Shown here: piece after piece, positions 1 to 7,915 of the stretch | Layout: every line of letters starts with the position of its first letter | Numbering within the stretch: the stretch's first letter is position 1 | Source: Candidatus Muiribacterium halophilum | GTDB lineage: Bacteria; Muiribacteriota; Muiribacteriia; Muiribacteriales; Muiribacteriaceae | DNA length: 19,082 nucleotides | Assembly (NCBI GenBank): GCA_023228995.1 | Contig: JALOAD010000062.1 | Coordinates: 1 to 19,082, forward strand | Direction: 5' to 3' | Translations under genes and position numbers: made by a program | Notes under the pieces: model-generated | Told to the model about the DNA's origin: nothing | The model's input: only the letters and a program-made list of their open reading frames with translations | Databases searched by the model: none

Positions 1-180
1 AAGATTATAACCTACATACATAGTTGATATATCTTGCCTTAATATTTTATATTCATAATTATATAATGTACATGATTTAACAAATTCTTTTTCCATTTGT
101 GTATCATTTATATCTAATATTTGATTTCCCCTTTGATGATCTGGGGTTTCTAAACGCATTCCTAAAATTATATCTTTCAT
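1..180 (-). CDS. Partial hypothetical protein (N-terminal 60 residues)
   Basis: An open frame starts with ATG at 180 and runs without a stop off the left edge. It begins MKDIILGMRLETPDHQRG and continues with a mixed charged and aromatic sequence ending STMYVGYNL at the edge. I see no recognisable domain, signal peptide or membrane segment. It follows the glycosyltransferase fusion gene and a 23-codon ORF on the same strand with a short gap, so it is probably cotranscribed with them. The start is the first ATG after the preceding stop. Its proximity to the glycosyltransferase gene might suggest a virion-modification job, but nothing in the residues shows it. Confidence 0.6.
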   Translation of the reverse strand, partial: MKDIILGMRLETPDHQRGNQILDINDTQMEKEFVKSCTLYNYEYKILRQDISTMYVGYNL

Positions 181-183
181 ATA

Positions 184-255
184 TTAATCCTTAAATCTTT
201 TTTCTGTTAATTTGAGATTTTTATATTCATTTAAAATTTGTTGCTTATGTACCAT
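184..255 (-). CDS. Possible 23-aa small protein between two genes
   Basis: A short frame, MVHKQQILNEYKNL... ending KRFKD, starts one base after the stop of the large glycosyltransferase gene and ends three bases before the next start. It is lysine-rich, predicted helical, without membrane segment. The tight fit between its neighbours and the A-rich stretch before ATG are what one expects of a translated phage mini-gene, but a 23-codon frame can also arise by chance in such AT-rich DNA. Function unknown. Confidence 0.3.
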   Translation of the reverse strand: MVHKQQILNEYKNLKLTEKRFKD

Positions 256-256
256 T

Positions 257-3200
257 TTAATTAATTATATCTTGTTTAATCCCCTTGCCTGGTTTATCTT
301 GTATTCCTGTTAGAATTTCATCTAACCAAATTATACCAATATTTTCTTCTAATTTTTTTGCTGTACGATAATCACCTCTTTTCCATTCACTCCAATCAGT
401 ATGCTTAATTTGTGAAATATGATAACAAAAACCAATAGCACCAATATCAAATAATTGAACTGTTTTATTAAAAGATTCATTAGGTTTAATACCAAATTTT
501 TTAAAATCAACTTTCCATATTAAAACTTTATCTTCTTTAACATTATTCATCATAATTTCAACTGCATATTTATTAGTAAACATATCATCATCATCTAATA
601 TTAAAATATATCCATCATTAATTTTTTCTTGAACATCTTTAATATATAAATTATAAGGGAAAAAAATACCATAATCTTCACTATTTGGTTTTTCATTAAT
701 TTCTTCCTGCTTATTAACCCTAATCATCCTTCCGTTATAATTTCTTGTTGCTTCAACCCCAATTTCATTATCACATACAAAAATTATATTTATATTTGGA
801 TATGTTTGTTCTTCAATAGATTTCATACAATTTTTTAAATAATTTGGTCTATGTGTTCTAATGATGATATTTAATGTGGGTAATTTATCTATATATAGAT
901 TTTTAACTTTTAATTTTAATTCCTCATATGATTCAACATGTAAAGTTCTAACATTATTTATATTAGAATACCACCTCCAAAATGATTTATTTTTAATTTC
1001 ATGTGCTTCTGGTAAATTATTTATACTTGGTTTTGAATAGATAATATTAGTTCCTTTAAACATAGATGCCATTATACTATAACCACCATTCATTGTTATA
1101 AAATTTTCACAATTTGCGAAAATATTTAACATAGTATTATTCCATGACTTATTTTTACACAAATCTTTAAATATTTTTATTTCATATTTTTTAGCAATTT
1201 CAATATCTTTCAATGGTAAACTATGTGCACTATCTTCAAATTGTTCTGGAATATCAACACTAAAATATATTATTTCATATTTATCTTTCAAATTTATAAA
1301 TAACCAATCTAATAAATTTTCATCAAAAAAATTAATAGGTTTTGTTGACCATTCAATATTATATCTATTACAAATACATAATATTGGTTTTTTGTATTTA
1401 TATATATTATTTTTATATATTTCTTTATAGGGTGGAAATACTTTGTTAGGTTGTTCAGGTGCATGTATTTTTATATATGGAAGATTATTAAGAATACTTT
1501 GTTTGGTATTTTCCCAACTTCTATTTGTTTTGTTTATATTATGTTTAGGGGAAAAATAATATAAACATTCGGTATCAAACCCACTAATAGTACCACCTAA
1601 TTCATTTTTTAATGATAATTCATATGCATTAGGAATTGTTGATAATAATTCATAACCAAATTCTATATTATATGAGTTTATTATTTTCTTTAATTCAATA
1701 CTTTTATAATCATTCAATATAAATTCTTGTCTATTATCAATAATATTTCTTACTTTTATTCTATAAGGGGAATTATAACCATATATATTATTTTTAGTTA
1801 AATTATTATTATGTAATCTCCTTTTATATGTACAAATTCTATTTCTACATATTTTTATATTCTCTTTTTTTAATCTTTTTAATAAATCAGTATCCATACC
1901 ACATCTATAAACATCATAACCATTAATTTTATTAAAAATATTCTTATTTAATAAAATAATACCATCACGATTTACCCCACGATTCTTATCAACATTATTC
2001 TCAAAATCAATTCCTTTGGTAATAATACAATTATATTCTTTTAAATATTTAATATTTTCTTCTAAATGATTTTCTAACATAATATCATCAGCACCAAAAA
2101 CAGTAAAATAATTATATTTACTATAAGTAATTAAAGAATTAAACATTAAATAAGTACCAACATTTTCTTCTGAATAATAAACATGAAAATCCATATTATT
2201 ATATTTATACATTATAGTTTTAACTTTTTCTAATGTTTCTTCACAACCATCAATACCTAATAAAACTTCATATTCGAAATTTGTTTTTTGATTCGCAACA
2301 GAATCTAAACATTCTTCAATAAATTCAACACTTTTATATGCTGATATAATAACACTAATACCATCTATTTTTGGATCTTCATATATCTCATCTAATTTAG
2401 TTACTTGTAAATTATCAATTTTTATAACTTTTCTGGTCCTAATTTCATTATTTATTTTTTTTCTTAATTCTGATTGCATATTAGTTTCCTTACTATGCTC
2501 TAAACTATTAGGGAGTATTCTTCTAAATAAAGTGGGTGTATCTGAATCTTTTATTTTATTATTATTTCTTTTCAATCTTTCTTTCAAATCATTATCTCCT
2601 GAAATTCTAAAATTATCATATCCATTAATATCAAGAAATATTTTTTTATCCATAAATACTAAACCCATAGTAGGAATAACTCTACTCTCATTTAATATAT
2701 TAGCTTTGGGGTATACTACATTATAATCTTTCAAGAATTTTATATTATATTCAATATGATTTTCTTTCATAATATCATCTGAATCAAAACGAGTAAAATA
2801 ATTAAATTTACTTTTTTCTATTAAAGAATTACACAATATATAAGTACCTACATTTTCCACTGAATAATAAACATGTAAATCTATATTATTATATTTACTC
2901 ATAATGGATTTAACTTTATCTAATGTCTCCTTACAACCATCAATGCCTAATAAAACTTCATATTTCAAATTAGTTTTTTGATTAGCAACAGAATCTAAAC
3001 ATTCTTCAATAAAATCTTGTGTATTATAAGCTGATATAATAACACTAATACCATCTATAATAGAAGGTTCTTTTATTGATTCTGTTTTTGATTCAATATT
3101 TATTTGTTTATTTTTAATTCCTTTTATAATCCCAAATTTTCTACCATCTTTACTTGTATGTAACCAAGATTCTCTACCAATTTTACCTGTTAAACTTGTT

Positions 3201-3592
3201 AATAAATACATTTCATCATTTCGATTAGCATCATTAATTATAATAGGGAAATCTAATGAAAAATTAGACATCACATCTAAGAATTTAGATCTATTTCCTA
3301 AAGCACTTGGTGGTCCATCTATGATTAATAAGTCAATATTTTTTGGAATTTTATCTAATATTTCAGATATATTATAAAATCTATTTTTAATTTCAGCTTT
3401 TATATATGTGCTATTGAAACAACCAATCCAATTAGGATCATGCTCAATACTATACATTTTATATTTTTTAGAAAGTTCTTCTGTTCCATATCCACTACCT
3501 AATTCAAGTATAGTAGAACCTTCCGATATATTAGTAAAAATCCACTCTTGTGCTTCTTTAGGAAGCATCCACTTATTATTTTTTATAATCAT
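257..3592 (-). CDS. Multidomain methyltransferase-glycosyltransferase fusion (1111 aa)
   Basis: The protein appears to chain five modules. Residues about 1-165 look like a class I SAM methyltransferase (ILELGSGYG at 28-36, LLIIDGPP at 88-95). Residues 181-385 and 411-620 are two family-2 GT-A glycosyltransferases, both opening GISVIISAY, with the metal/nucleotide-sugar motif RFDSDD at 268-273 in the first and VFGADD at 498-503 in the second. Residues about 640-900 hold a different fold, perhaps a GT-B-like glycosyltransferase (NFITMNGGYSIMA near 830-842). Residues 906-1111 are a third GT-A domain with DDDD at 1000-1003. Known GT2 enzymes move sugars from nucleotide sugars to carbohydrates, proteins or DNA bases. 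I infer stepwise building and perhaps methylation of a glycan on a virion protein or on DNA; the acceptor is unknown. The first two GT-A domains are clearly an internal duplication, and the second has lost the first aspartate of the motif. The start is the only ATG preceding the methyltransferase motif. Confidence 0.85.
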   Translation of the reverse strand: MIIKNNKWMLPKEAQEWIFTNISEGSTILELGSGYGTEELSKKYKMYSIEHDPNWIGCFNSTYIKAEIKNRFYNISEILDKIPKNIDLLIIDGPPSALGNRSKFLDVMSNFSLDFPIIINDANRNDEMYLLTSLTGKIGRESWLHTSKDGRKFGIIKGIKNKQINIESKTESIKEPSIIDGISVIISAYNTQDFIEECLDSVANQKTNLKYEVLLGIDGCKETLDKVKSIMSKYNNIDLHVYYSVENVGTYILCNSLIEKSKFNYFTRFDSDDIMKENHIEYNIKFLKDYNVVYPKANILNESRVIPTMGLVFMDKKIFLDINGYDNFRISGDNDLKERLKRNNNKIKDSDTPTLFRRILPNSLEHSKETNMQSELRKKINNEIRTRKVIKIDNLQVTKLDEIYEDPKIDGISVIISAYKSVEFIEECLDSVANQKTNFEYEVLLGIDGCEETLEKVKTIMYKYNNMDFHVYYSEENVGTYLMFNSLITYSKYNYFTVFGADDIMLENHLEENIKYLKEYNCIITKGIDFENNVDKNRGVNRDGIILLNKNIFNKINGYDVYRCGMDTDLLKRLKKENIKICRNRICTYKRRLHNNNLTKNNIYGYNSPYRIKVRNIIDNRQEFILNDYKSIELKKIINSYNIEFGYELLSTIPNAYELSLKNELGGTISGFDTECLYYFSPKHNINKTNRSWENTKQSILNNLPYIKIHAPEQPNKVFPPYKEIYKNNIYKYKKPILCICNRYNIEWSTKPINFFDENLLDWLFINLKDKYEIIYFSVDIPEQFEDSAHSLPLKDIEIAKKYEIKIFKDLCKNKSWNNTMLNIFANCENFITMNGGYSIMASMFKGTNIIYSKPSINNLPEAHEIKNKSFWRWYSNINNVRTLHVESYEELKLKVKNLYIDKLPTLNIIIRTHRPNYLKNCMKSIEEQTYPNINIIFVCDNEIGVEATRNYNGRMIRVNKQEEINEKPNSEDYGIFFPYNLYIKDVQEKINDGYILILDDDDMFTNKYAVEIMMNNVKEDKVLIWKVDFKKFGIKPNESFNKTVQLFDIGAIGFCYHISQIKHTDWSEWKRGDYRTAKKLEENIGIIWLDEILTGIQDKPGKGIKQDIIN

Positions 3593-3655
3593 TATTCCTT
3601 TTCTTTTTTATATATTTATAATTTTAATTCAAATAGTATATAAGTTTCAAAAATA

Positions 3656-4033
3656 TTATAATATATTAAATTTTCTCATTTTATATTCTCTATTTCTTTG
3701 TATATATTTATTATAATTTTCTTCACTACCAAAAGCTGAAATTAATTCTTGTTTACTAAGTTTAGTTTCAATTTCTATTAAATTCTTACAATCAATTAAG
3801 ATATATCTACCTATCTTAGATACATTAGGTATACTTAAATGTGATAACTTTGGACATGAAATATAACTTTGAAGATACTCAACATTTTTTGGTATTATTA
3901 AAGTATCCATAATATTGCAACCCAAAAAAGCCCATCCATCAATTTCAGTCACAGAATCAGGTATTTTTGCATATATAAGAGATGATTTAACTCCAATTAA
4001 TCTTCTACCATTTTTTGATAATCTATAATCCAT
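3656..4033 (-). CDS. BspA-like leucine-rich-repeat protein, copy 2
   Basis: 125 aa beginning MDYRLSKNGRRLIGV, with LRR_5/BspA-type repeats: KIPDSVTEIDGWAFLGC, then TLIIPKNVEYL, then LSHLSIPNVSKIG. The C-terminal third is helical and charged. There is no signal peptide, so it should be intracellular or virion-associated. BspA-like repeats usually form a curved binding surface. The gene is nearly identical along its length to the one immediately upstream (4023-4403) and its start overlaps that gene's end by 11 bp, so the pair arose by a recent tandem duplication. Differences cluster in the ladder residues and the last ten codons. What it binds cannot be told from the sequence. Confidence 0.8.
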   Translation of the reverse strand: MDYRLSKNGRRLIGVKSSLIYAKIPDSVTEIDGWAFLGCNIMDTLIIPKNVEYLQSYISCPKLSHLSIPNVSKIGRYILIDCKNLIEIETKLSKQELISAFGSEENYNKYIQRNREYKMRKFNIL

Positions 4034-4403
4034 CTTTCATTTTTTTTAATTTATAATCTCTATTTCTTTGTATATATTTATTATAAATTTCTTTACTACC
4101 AAAAGCTGAAATTAATTCTTGTTTACTAAGTTTAGTTTCAATTTCTATTAAATTCTTACAATCAACTAAGACACATTTACTTATCTTAGATACATTAGGC
4201 ATACTTAAATGTGATAACTTTGGACATGAAATATAACCTTGAAGATACTCAACATTTTTTGACATTATTAAAGTATCCATAATATCACAACCAAAAAAAG
4301 CCCATCCATTAATTTCAGTCACAGAATCAGGTATTTTTGCATATATAAGAGATGATTTAACTCCAATTAATCTTCTACTATCTTCTGATAATCTATAATC
4401 CAT
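4023..4403 (-). CDS. BspA-like leucine-rich-repeat protein, copy 1
   Basis: 126 aa, first member in transcription order of the tandem pair. Same architecture as its downstream twin: MDYRLSEDSRRLIGV, then VTEINGWAFFGCDIM, TLIMSKNVEYLQG, LSHLSMPNVSKIS and a charged tail ending KKMKDGL. Compared with the twin it has IMSKNV for IIPKNV and KCVLVD for RYILID, i.e. mostly conservative changes in the repeat core. Upstream, at 4427-4462, lies the most divergent copy of the junction repeat found at each gene boundary up to 8 kb, which may carry its promoter. Role unknown. Confidence 0.8.
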   Translation of the reverse strand: MDYRLSEDSRRLIGVKSSLIYAKIPDSVTEINGWAFFGCDIMDTLIMSKNVEYLQGYISCPKLSHLSMPNVSKISKCVLVDCKNLIEIETKLSKQELISAFGSKEIYNKYIQRNRDYKLKKMKDGL

Positions 4404-4426
4404 CTTTCAACTTTTTAATTTACAAT

Positions 4427-4462
4427 CTCTATTATATTGGAACATTCGCAAATACTATGTTA
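4427..4462 (-). repeat. Junction repeat, copy A (most diverged)
   Basis: On the minus strand this reads TAACATAGTATTTGCGAATG and continues CCAATATAATAGAG. It matches the conserved element present at 5275-5323, 5911-5970, 6353-6412 and 7916-7975 but with several substitutions (TTTGCG for TTTACG, GAATGTTCC for GAAAGTTTC). It sits between the end of the methyltransferase gene and the start of the LRR pair. TAGTATTTG is one base longer than the TAnnTTTG -7 consensus of Bacteroidota, so a promoter role is possible but unproved. Confidence 0.65.
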
Positions 4463-4513
4463 TAAGTAAGATGCTACGTTCCCGCTTCGTTTGACAATTC
4501 TGTTTGAAAAGAA

Positions 4514-5251
4514 TTAAAAAAGCCCACCACACTCTTTAATACGATTTTCTGCTATTTTACAATACTCTTCGATTATTTCGCTTCCAATATAGTTTCTACC
4601 TAATTTACTTGCTACCAATCCAGTAGTTCCACTTCCCATAAAGGGATCGTAAATCAATGCTTCTTTTTCTGAAAAAGCGTTTATCAAGTCAAAAGGTAAT
4701 TGTTCAGGGAAAATTGCACCGTGAACATCAGATACTTTTTTACCCCTGCCAATTCTCAAAATATTATTCATTTCACCTCTTTTGAATTTAGCATTTTGTA
4801 TTGCTCTGCCTGCTCTCTTATCATCCTCTAATATCAATACTATTTCATAACAGCTATTTAAAACCATTCCATGCATTGCAGGTTGTCCATTTCCTTTATC
4901 CCAAATGATAATATCTTTAATATCCTTGTTAAAGTCACCAATGATTTTAAAAAACGCTTCTTTGCTTCCAGTTACTATTTGAAAGTTGTAGCAAACAATT
5001 TTTGATACTCTCAATAGTTCAGTCAATACACTGCTATGAAATTCGTAAAAATCATTTATCGGTAAGGCATCGTCAAAATACTTATACTTTTTGCTAAAAT
5101 GTTCACTTTTTTCCCTTGTAGTATATTGTCCATTTCTTATACGTAATCGCATATTATACGGTGGTGATGTTACCACTAAGTCCACAAACTTATCAGGCAT
5201 TTTAGCCATTGTTTCAAGGCAATTTTCGTTATATATTTTATTTACTTCCAT
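4514..5251 (-). CDS. Orphan DNA methyltransferase, beta type (N6-adenine or N4-cytosine)
   Basis: 245 aa with the catalytic motif IV TSPPY at residues 28-32 near the N-terminus and the SAM-binding motif I DPFMGSGTT at 202-210 near the C-terminus. This IV-before-I order is that of beta-group amino-methyltransferases (N6_N4_Mtase family). Reaction by family: transfer of methyl from SAM to an exocyclic amino group of adenine or cytosine in a specific sequence. Target recognition probably lies in residues 40-160. All catalytic motifs are intact and the length is normal for a compact enzyme. No restriction endonuclease partner is adjacent, so it is probably a solitary enzyme that protects phage DNA. 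Base composition is visibly less AT-rich than the genes at 8-17 kb, suggesting separate acquisition. Junction repeats flank both ends. Confidence 0.93.
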   Translation of the reverse strand: MEVNKIYNENCLETMAKMPDKFVDLVVTSPPYNMRLRIRNGQYTTREKSEHFSKKYKYFDDALPINDFYEFHSSVLTELLRVSKIVCYNFQIVTGSKEAFFKIIGDFNKDIKDIIIWDKGNGQPAMHGMVLNSCYEIVLILEDDKRAGRAIQNAKFKRGEMNNILRIGRGKKVSDVHGAIFPEQLPFDLINAFSEKEALIYDPFMGSGTTGLVASKLGRNYIGSEIIEEYCKIAENRIKECGGLF

Positions 5252-5274
5252 TCTTCTTTTTTTAATTCTTTTTA

Positions 5275-5323
5275 TTTTGTATTTTAATCTCTATTATATT
5301 GAAACTTTCGTAAATACTACATT
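5275..5323 (-). repeat. Junction repeat, copy B
   Basis: Minus-strand reading is AATGTAGTATTTACGAAAG, then TTTCAATATAATAGAGATT, then an A-rich leader. It lies directly between the exonuclease stop and the methyltransferase start. The 35-bp core is identical to copies C and D except at the distal end (AATG for AACG). Here the leader leads straight to the methyltransferase ATG rather than to a MEIKEQ-family start. Confidence 0.85.
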
Positions 5324-5334
5324 AGCCACAAACA

Positions 5335-5832
<498 letters not shown>

Positions 5833-5841
5833 TTATCTTTT

Positions 5842-5910
5842 TTAATCGAACCCCAACTCTTGGAGTTCTTTAATTTGTTCTAAACTTAATACTTGTTCTT
5901 TTATTTCCAT
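5842..5910 (-). pseudogene. Truncated MEIKEQ-family gene (22 codons left)
   Basis: ATG at 5910 opens MEIKEQVLSLEQIKE... and stops at codon 23 straight after the conserved LGFD motif. The full-length relatives at 7526-7915, 8231-8584 and 16789-17169 all start the same way and run on for 117-129 residues. The junction with the exonuclease gene follows 12 bp later, so the cargo gene appears to have replaced the rest of this gene. It may still be translated as a leader peptide for the exonuclease. Confidence 0.75.
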
Positions 5911-5970
5911 TGTTGTATTTGTTTTGTATTTTAATCTCTATTATATTGAAACTTTCGTAAATACTACGTT
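5911..5970 (-). repeat. Junction repeat, copy C, with leader
   Basis: The element runs from the stop-proximal motif ACATAACGTAG through GTATTTACGAAAGTTTC and AATATAATAGAGATT to an A-rich leader ending in the ATG of the truncated MEIKEQ-family gene. Copy D at 6353-6412 is identical over the whole 60 bp and beyond it into the first codons. Such exact identity in noncoding DNA points to recent duplication or gene conversion. Confidence 0.9.
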
Positions 5971-5980
5971 ATGTGTAATT

Positions 5981-6310
5981 TTAAAACGACCCTGCACTAT
6001 CTTCAAAGCCTCGTTGAAAATAGTCGACAAGCATAAAAACATCTTTTTCTGACACATCTGTAAAACATGGAATTACTGGGTAATCATGACCACTATGTCC
6101 AGAATTTACTGAAACATAACTTTTTATTACCTGAATACCACACAAGGTTTCCTCATCCCACCCCCAATCATTAAATCTATCAGCTATAATTAGCAAATAA
6201 TTGGGTGTGTAGTTCATTTTTCTCAACCCAGAAGCAACAGCTTCAATAAATTCTCTTTTTGTCATTTCATTTGATTTTTTTAAATTTTCTACTTCTTTTC
6301 TGTTTATCAT
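5981..6310 (-). CDS. Hypothetical protein, 109 aa
   Basis: Starts MINRKEVENLKKSNE, then MTKREFIEAVASGLRKM, a central NYLLIIADRFNDWGWDEE segment, and a C-terminal half with DYPVIPCF and VFMLVDYFQRGFED. No domain recognised; soluble and acidic. The first 15 codons match the short frame at 8178-8234 that precedes the unrelated gene at 7984-8190, so this stretch is probably an attached leader and the original start may be the internal ATG at 6265. Its ATG overlaps the stop of an internally deleted MEIKEQ-family gene (ATGA junction), implying translational coupling in the ancestral arrangement. Confidence 0.65.
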   Translation of the reverse strand: MINRKEVENLKKSNEMTKREFIEAVASGLRKMNYTPNYLLIIADRFNDWGWDEETLCGIQVIKSYVSVNSGHSGHDYPVIPCFTDVSEKDVFMLVDYFQRGFEDSAGSF

Positions 6311-6352
6311 AATTCTATATGTTTATTATAGTACTTGTTCTTTTATTTCCAT
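6307..6352 (-). pseudogene. Internally deleted MEIKEQ-family gene
   Basis: The ATG at 6352 starts MEIKEQVL and then hits TAA. In another frame the same 46 bp ends NKHIEL followed by TGA, matching the NKYIAL and NKYITL ends of the full-length copies at 8231 and 7526. So roughly 300 bp of the middle is missing and only about the first eight and last six codons remain, joined out of frame. The ATGA overlap with the next gene is preserved, as it is behind the intact copies. Confidence 0.7.
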
Positions 6353-6412
6353 TGTTGTATTTGTTTTGTATTTTAATCTCTATTATATTGAAACTTTCGT
6401 AAATACTACGTT
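6353..6412 (-). repeat. Junction repeat, copy D, with leader
   Basis: Identical to copy C over about 60 bp including CAACGTAGTATTTACG, GTTTCAATATAATAGAG and the leader before ATG. Upstream of it lies the ruined methyltransferase gene at 6423-6700, whose last stop is about ten bases from the repeat, ending in the boundary motif ACCACCAACGTAG. Confidence 0.9.
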
Positions 6413-6422
6413 GGTGGTAATA

Positions 6423-6700
6423 CTAAATACCACATCGTTGACAGGCAATATCATAATATTTAGGCTCTTTTTCGATACCTATAAATTTACGGTTAAGTTC
6501 TTTTGCTCCTAAACATGTTGTTCCACTTCCCATTTATTTGTTGTAGTTCCAAACTACCAGTAGGGCAAATCACACAACACCATATCAATGCTTTTGTCAG
6601 CAATATATTTCATTGCTTCCAAACAGTCTGCATTGACAAGTGTATTCGAGTGCAACTGCCCTACGGATTCCAATTGTTTAATATTTTCGTAAATTATCAT
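6423..6700 (-). pseudogene. Wrecked DNA methyltransferase (motif IV and motif I parts, middle deleted)
   Basis: From ATG at 6700 the frame reads MIIYENIKQLESVGQL, then NADCLEAMKYIADKSIDMVL and CDLPYW, the (N/D)PPY-type catalytic motif IV, followed at once by TAG. From 6533, in another frame, comes [20 protein letters not shown] and a closing [12 protein letters not shown], the SAM-binding motif I and the C-terminus of a beta-type DNA methyltransferase. The roughly 130-150 residues that normally separate these motifs are missing and the two parts are out of frame, so it cannot make an active enzyme. It starts with an ATGA overlap on the HNH endonuclease stop, and its N-terminus resembles the other fragment at 7377-7529. 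Confidence 0.8.
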
Positions 6701-7314
6701 AAATAGTAATTTATATTTTGTTTCATTTTACTCCAAAGTTCTTGGTCAATATCAATCTTTGCCCTATTTTCAAACCAGCTAATAAATTGCAAATTATTAA
6801 TTAACAAACTTCCACCGTTACATTTTGCTTCTATATGGTCAAGTGACGGTTTAATCCATTTATCGTTTGTTTCAATCCACTTATAATACAACTCATTAAA
6901 TTTGCTATCAGCATAAAATCGCTCAATAAATTGGATATAAATTTCAGTATTAAACCCTTCGCAATCTCTTTTTCTACTTAATGACCTATTCAGATATTTG
7001 AGTTTTTCAATGTCTTCAAATTTAGAAAGCCATTCAAGTGATACCTCGTATTTTAAATGAGCTTTCATGTTTTTTAAATTATACTCTCTTGTCATTTTTA
7101 ACCCTTTATTCCAGCATTTTCTACCTCTTGAGGATTCCGATTGCTTTTTCCTACACTCTTCAGTATAAGGCTTTAATGTTTTTCTTTTTGTTATTTCAAT
7201 ACCATTTCTGACTAAAATACGCCTAATCATGTGATGATTAGAATTGAAAATATCTGAAATATGCCTTAATGTATGCCCACTGTTATACAGTTCAATTATC
7301 TTTTTCTCATCCAT
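6697..7314 (-). CDS. HNH homing-type endonuclease with HTH and NUMOD3-like motif
   Basis: 205 aa. Residues 1-45 look like a helix-turn-helix (IIELYNSGHTLRHISDIF, then MIRRILVRNGI). Residues 64-74, GRKCWNKGLKM, match the NUMOD3-type DNA-binding motif of intron and intergenic endonucleases. Residues 155-186 carry an HNH nuclease centre: D159-H160, N173-N174 with LQ, and N183 near K186. By family it makes a site-specific break that promotes copying of its own gene into an unbroken locus. Context fits: it lies exactly between two fragments of DNA methyltransferase genes, the upstream one broken off at its catalytic DLP codons. It has its own strong promoter at 7338-7369. Sequence intact. Confidence 0.88.
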   Translation of the reverse strand: MDEKKIIELYNSGHTLRHISDIFNSNHHMIRRILVRNGIEITKRKTLKPYTEECRKKQSESSRGRKCWNKGLKMTREYNLKNMKAHLKYEVSLEWLSKFEDIEKLKYLNRSLSRKRDCEGFNTEIYIQFIERFYADSKFNELYYKWIETNDKWIKPSLDHIEAKCNGGSLLINNLQFISWFENRAKIDIDQELWSKMKQNINYYL

Positions 7315-7337
7315 ACCATTTACATTTAGAATTTATG

Positions 7338-7369
7338 CAAATATACAAATAATAGTTGGGATATACAAA
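7338..7369 (-). promoter_or_regulatory. Bacteroidota promoter for the HNH endonuclease gene
   Basis: On the minus strand there is TTTG at 7369-7366, a 20-nt spacer and TATATTTG at 7345-7338, matching the -33/-7 (TTTG, TAnnTTTG) consensus of Bacteroidota sigma factors. Start of the HNH frame is 23 bp downstream of the -7 box, leaving a short leader. Confidence 0.7.
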
Positions 7370-7376
7370 TTATTTA

Positions 7377-7529
7377 AGGCAAGTCTGCCAAAATCAACTA
7401 AACCGATTTATCAGGTATAAGAGGTAAAATATCCATACAATCTGCATTGATTAAAGCACTGCCACTAACATCAGTTTTGTGCAATGCCGAGTTTAGTGCT
7501 AATTTGAATTTTTCATTTTCTATTATCAT
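7377..7529 (-). pseudogene. N-terminal fragment of a second DNA methyltransferase gene
   Basis: ATG at 7529 begins MIIENEKFKLALNSALHKTD, continues INADCMDILPLIPDKSV, then an in-frame TAG, then LILADLP, where similarity ends. This is the N-terminal 50 residues of a beta-type DNA methyltransferase (compare NADCLEAM...IDMVLCDLPY at 6423-6700), cut at the catalytic DLPY motif. The ATG overlaps the stop of the MEIKEQ-family gene by ATGA. The HNH promoter and gene follow directly, suggesting that endonuclease insertion or the repair it provoked broke the gene here. Confidence 0.75.
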
Positions 7530-7915
7530 AAGGTTATATATTTATTTTTTATACACCATACTAAAGTCTTAAATAAATTATTAATAGGTTCTTTTTCCCA
7601 AGTATAAAATATAGTATCGAGTCCTTCAATCATAGAGTATGTACAATACTCTGAATTTACTGATAAAAAATATTCTTCTTTTATTATTACAGGTAGTACA
7701 CTAATTATATCCCCAATAGTCATAGTACTATATCTTTCGATAACATTATCATCTCCAAATTCTGGATATAATTGCACAAAGGACGAGGAAACAACATATT
7801 GTTTCTTATTTATAGTAGTATTTATTTCTACACTTGCATGTTTGTTAACATCAAACCCTAACTCTCGGAGTTCTTTAATTTGCTCTACATTTAATATTTG
7901 GTTTTCTAATTCCAT
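7526..7915 (-). CDS. MEIKEQ-family phage hypothetical protein, copy 2 (129 aa)
   Basis: Begins MELENQILNVEQIKELRELG, then FDVNKHASVEI; the middle is variable, and the second half has TMTIGDIISVLPVII and ends VWCIKNKYITL. I recall this layout (an N-terminal helix with x-EQ-x-x-EL-x-x-LG, a central IGDII-x-x-LP motif, a C-terminal W-C-I-x-N tail) as common in Bacteroidota phages without known function. The second half is almost identical, at DNA level as well, to that of the copy at 8231-8584, while the middle differs, indicating gene conversion or duplication. The start is set by the leader of junction repeat E. Confidence 0.8.
   Translation of the reverse strand: MELENQILNVEQIKELRELGFDVNKHASVEINTTINKKQYVVSSSFVQLYPEFGDDNVIERYSTMTIGDIISVLPVIIKEEYFLSVNSEYCTYSMIEGLDTIFYTWEKEPINNLFKTLVWCIKNKYITL

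Noticed and set aside
2532-3716. Plus-strand frames of 64 and 102 codons opposite the glycosyltransferase gene
   Set aside because: Hydrophobic, low-complexity antisense readings of a strong coding frame, without leader or family resemblance. The same holds for plus-strand frames near 5091, 6503, 7842, 9238, 9701, 11958 and 14550.
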